A stretch of DNA of 64,000 bases from Daphnia pulex (taxonomy: Eukaryota > Arthropoda > Branchiopoda > Diplostraca > Daphniidae). Below are positions 62,771 through 64,000 of the stretch, piece by piece (positions within the stretch are counted from its first letter, which is position 1; each line of letters starts with the position of its first letter). The stretch lies in contig NC_060019.1 of NCBI RefSeq assembly GCF_021134715.1, forward strand, positions 12,600,001 through 12,664,000, written 5' to 3'. A model generated the notes under the pieces. It had not been told where the DNA came from, ran no database searches, and was given only the letters and a program-made list of their open reading frames with translations. The position numbers and the translations under genes were made by a program.

Positions 62771-63743
62771 TGCCAGTAATCAGTATCAACCCCAACCCTC
62801 TTTACTACTTTGTCTTAGGCCGTTCTATGTTGTGCAATATGTCTACGACTCTACGTGTTTAGCCAGTCCCAAAGTCTAAACTCCAAATTCCAGCGGACCA
62901 CGATAAGTATGTCTAGATGATACTCTAGAACGAATTCTTGGAAAACAAAAAAAAGAAAGAAGTGTAAACACTTGTTTATGGCGTGAAAATGGTTTAGCAG
63001 GGTTAAGTCACGGTGCGTCGTGATCAAAGGTCTATAATAAAAAAAAAAAATACTTCGCACGAGCGCAATAAATTCGTGAACTGGAAAAATCCAAATAAAA
63101 TCTAGTAAATTCGTTGTCTGATAGGAACTCTGTCATAGTAAAAATGTAGACTCTGGCCACTCTGCACTTGAAAATACTTTTCTAACATTTGAGTCACATG
63201 ACATAGACATATGATAATGTTGACTTATTTTATTTGATCAGCTATGGATAGGCGTTTTTATTTTTAATTTTCAAGTAAATATTGCATTACAAAATTCAAG
63301 GACCCCCATCTCAGACGATTACTGTCTCTTGTGTCTGTCTAGCTCATTACGAACGCACCGCTTGTTTTCTCTTCCTTTAGCTCCTCCCTTCCCAAATGTT
63401 GTTGTTGGGTGGGTTGCCGCTGTATGTAGCAGTATTCAGTTAGTCAGTTTTATAATTTAATCGCCTCGTTACAAATCTTTCTCTCTAATTGTCACTTGAG
63501 CGTGACGACCACGCAACGCTCAAGATAAACATATTTTTTCTTTAATCTGTCATTTCTGTCGATTGTTCTGCATTAGTATATTTGTAGTACGAATACGTCA
63601 ATACCCCAAGTCTCAAGAGGCCTGGGTCAGGCCAAAGATTGTCTAAACAAAGATAGTTGTTGCCATTAGACAGATTTCAGTCTGAAAGTAGAGTTCAAAA
63701 TCTGCAGTCACTAATTCCAGTGCTCTGCTAAAATTCAAGTGCC
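62771..63743 (+). promoter_or_regulatory. Spacer and probable seipin promoter/5' leader
   Basis: AT-rich spacer of just under 1 kb. The last 300 bases before the seipin start are probably its 5' UTR. A TTCAGTTAGTCAGT stretch near 63433-63446 contains initiator-like TCAGT motifs. The open frames present are short and featureless. Confidence 0.35.
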
Positions 63744-63955
63744 ATGGCTAACAGCTTAATGAGTGATGTGATTGATGGTTACCGAAAGCAAGTGCTTCTT
63801 GCTGCCTTTTCCTTCAAAGACTGGGTTTACAGAGTTTTTGCATTCCTACTTACAACATCCTTCATTTTGTGGCTTTCTGTATTCATTTATGTTACATTCT
63901 ACTATTCATATGTTCCAGCTATTTCCCACATCAGACCTGTTCATCTAGAATTCAA
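63744..63955 (+). CDS. Seipin (BSCL2) homologue, first exon only
   Basis: The 5' exon of a gene that runs off the right edge. From the ATG at 63744 it reads a short cytoplasmic segment (YRKQVLLAAFSFKDWVYRVF), TM1 (AFLLTTSFILWLSVFIYVTF) and the start of the lumenal domain with YYSYVPAISHIRPVHLEF. This matches the seipin signature just after TM1 (FYYSYxPxxSHxxPVHxEF). The exon ends at TTCAA|GTATAT; the following in-frame codons to TAA at about 63983 are intronic. Seipin forms ring-shaped oligomers in the ER membrane at lipid-droplet budding sites and controls droplet size. Only about 70 residues are visible. Confidence 0.88.
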
Positions 63956-64000
63956 GTATATCTTTTTGATGAAAGTAAACTAATTTCTGACTGACACATT

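Overview
The window looks like nuclear DNA of an arthropod, most probably a cladoceran crustacean (Daphnia type). Nearly all protein genes are split by very short introns (about 60-90 bases) with GT...AG ends and AATAAA poly(A) signals. The gene set is metazoan and arthropod-like: a Methuselah-type receptor, a tandem DEG/ENaC channel pair and a tandem digestive carboxypeptidase pair, beside conserved eukaryotic genes (BUD13, ELP3, seipin). The species call is inferred from this character, not from a database match.

Layout. 1.5-24 kb is gene-dense: Methuselah-like GPCR (+), glutamate carboxypeptidase II/NAALAD-type peptidase (-), BUD13 (+), FSTL1-like secreted protein (+), a SHOC1/ZIP2-like XPF-family meiotic protein (-), a doubtful short spliced transcript (+), two intron-containing tRNA-His genes inside a tandem duplication, and ELP3 (-). 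24.3-35.4 kb is a gene desert of simple-sequence tracts and AT-rich spacer. 35.4-40.3 kb holds two DEG/ENaC paralogues with matching exon sizes. At 40.8-41.4 kb there is a single-exon minus-strand ORF with a convincing BH3 motif, a candidate BH3-only death protein. 41.4-55.7 kb is a second, 14-kb desert with repeated octamer (ATGCAAAT) sites, a local three-copy repeat and clustered hairpins. 55.7-60.2 kb has two M14A carboxypeptidases (-), both with the residue that marks carboxypeptidase B specificity. Then come a FAAP100/FANCB-like Fanconi core-complex protein (+) and, at the right edge, the first exon of seipin (+).

The genes do not form one pathway. Some themes recur: genome maintenance and recombination (SHOC1-like, FAAP100-like), tRNA biology (tRNA-His genes next to ELP3, the wobble-uridine modifier), and RNA splicing (BUD13). 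The most interesting items are the BH3-only candidate set between two deserts, the intron-bearing tRNA-His pair, the SHOC1-like gene in a lineage known for switching between sexual and clonal reproduction, GC-AG introns in one carboxypeptidase, and an intron present in only one of the two channel paralogues. Exon borders were derived by hand from reading frame and splice consensus. No search was run, so family names rest on remembered motifs.
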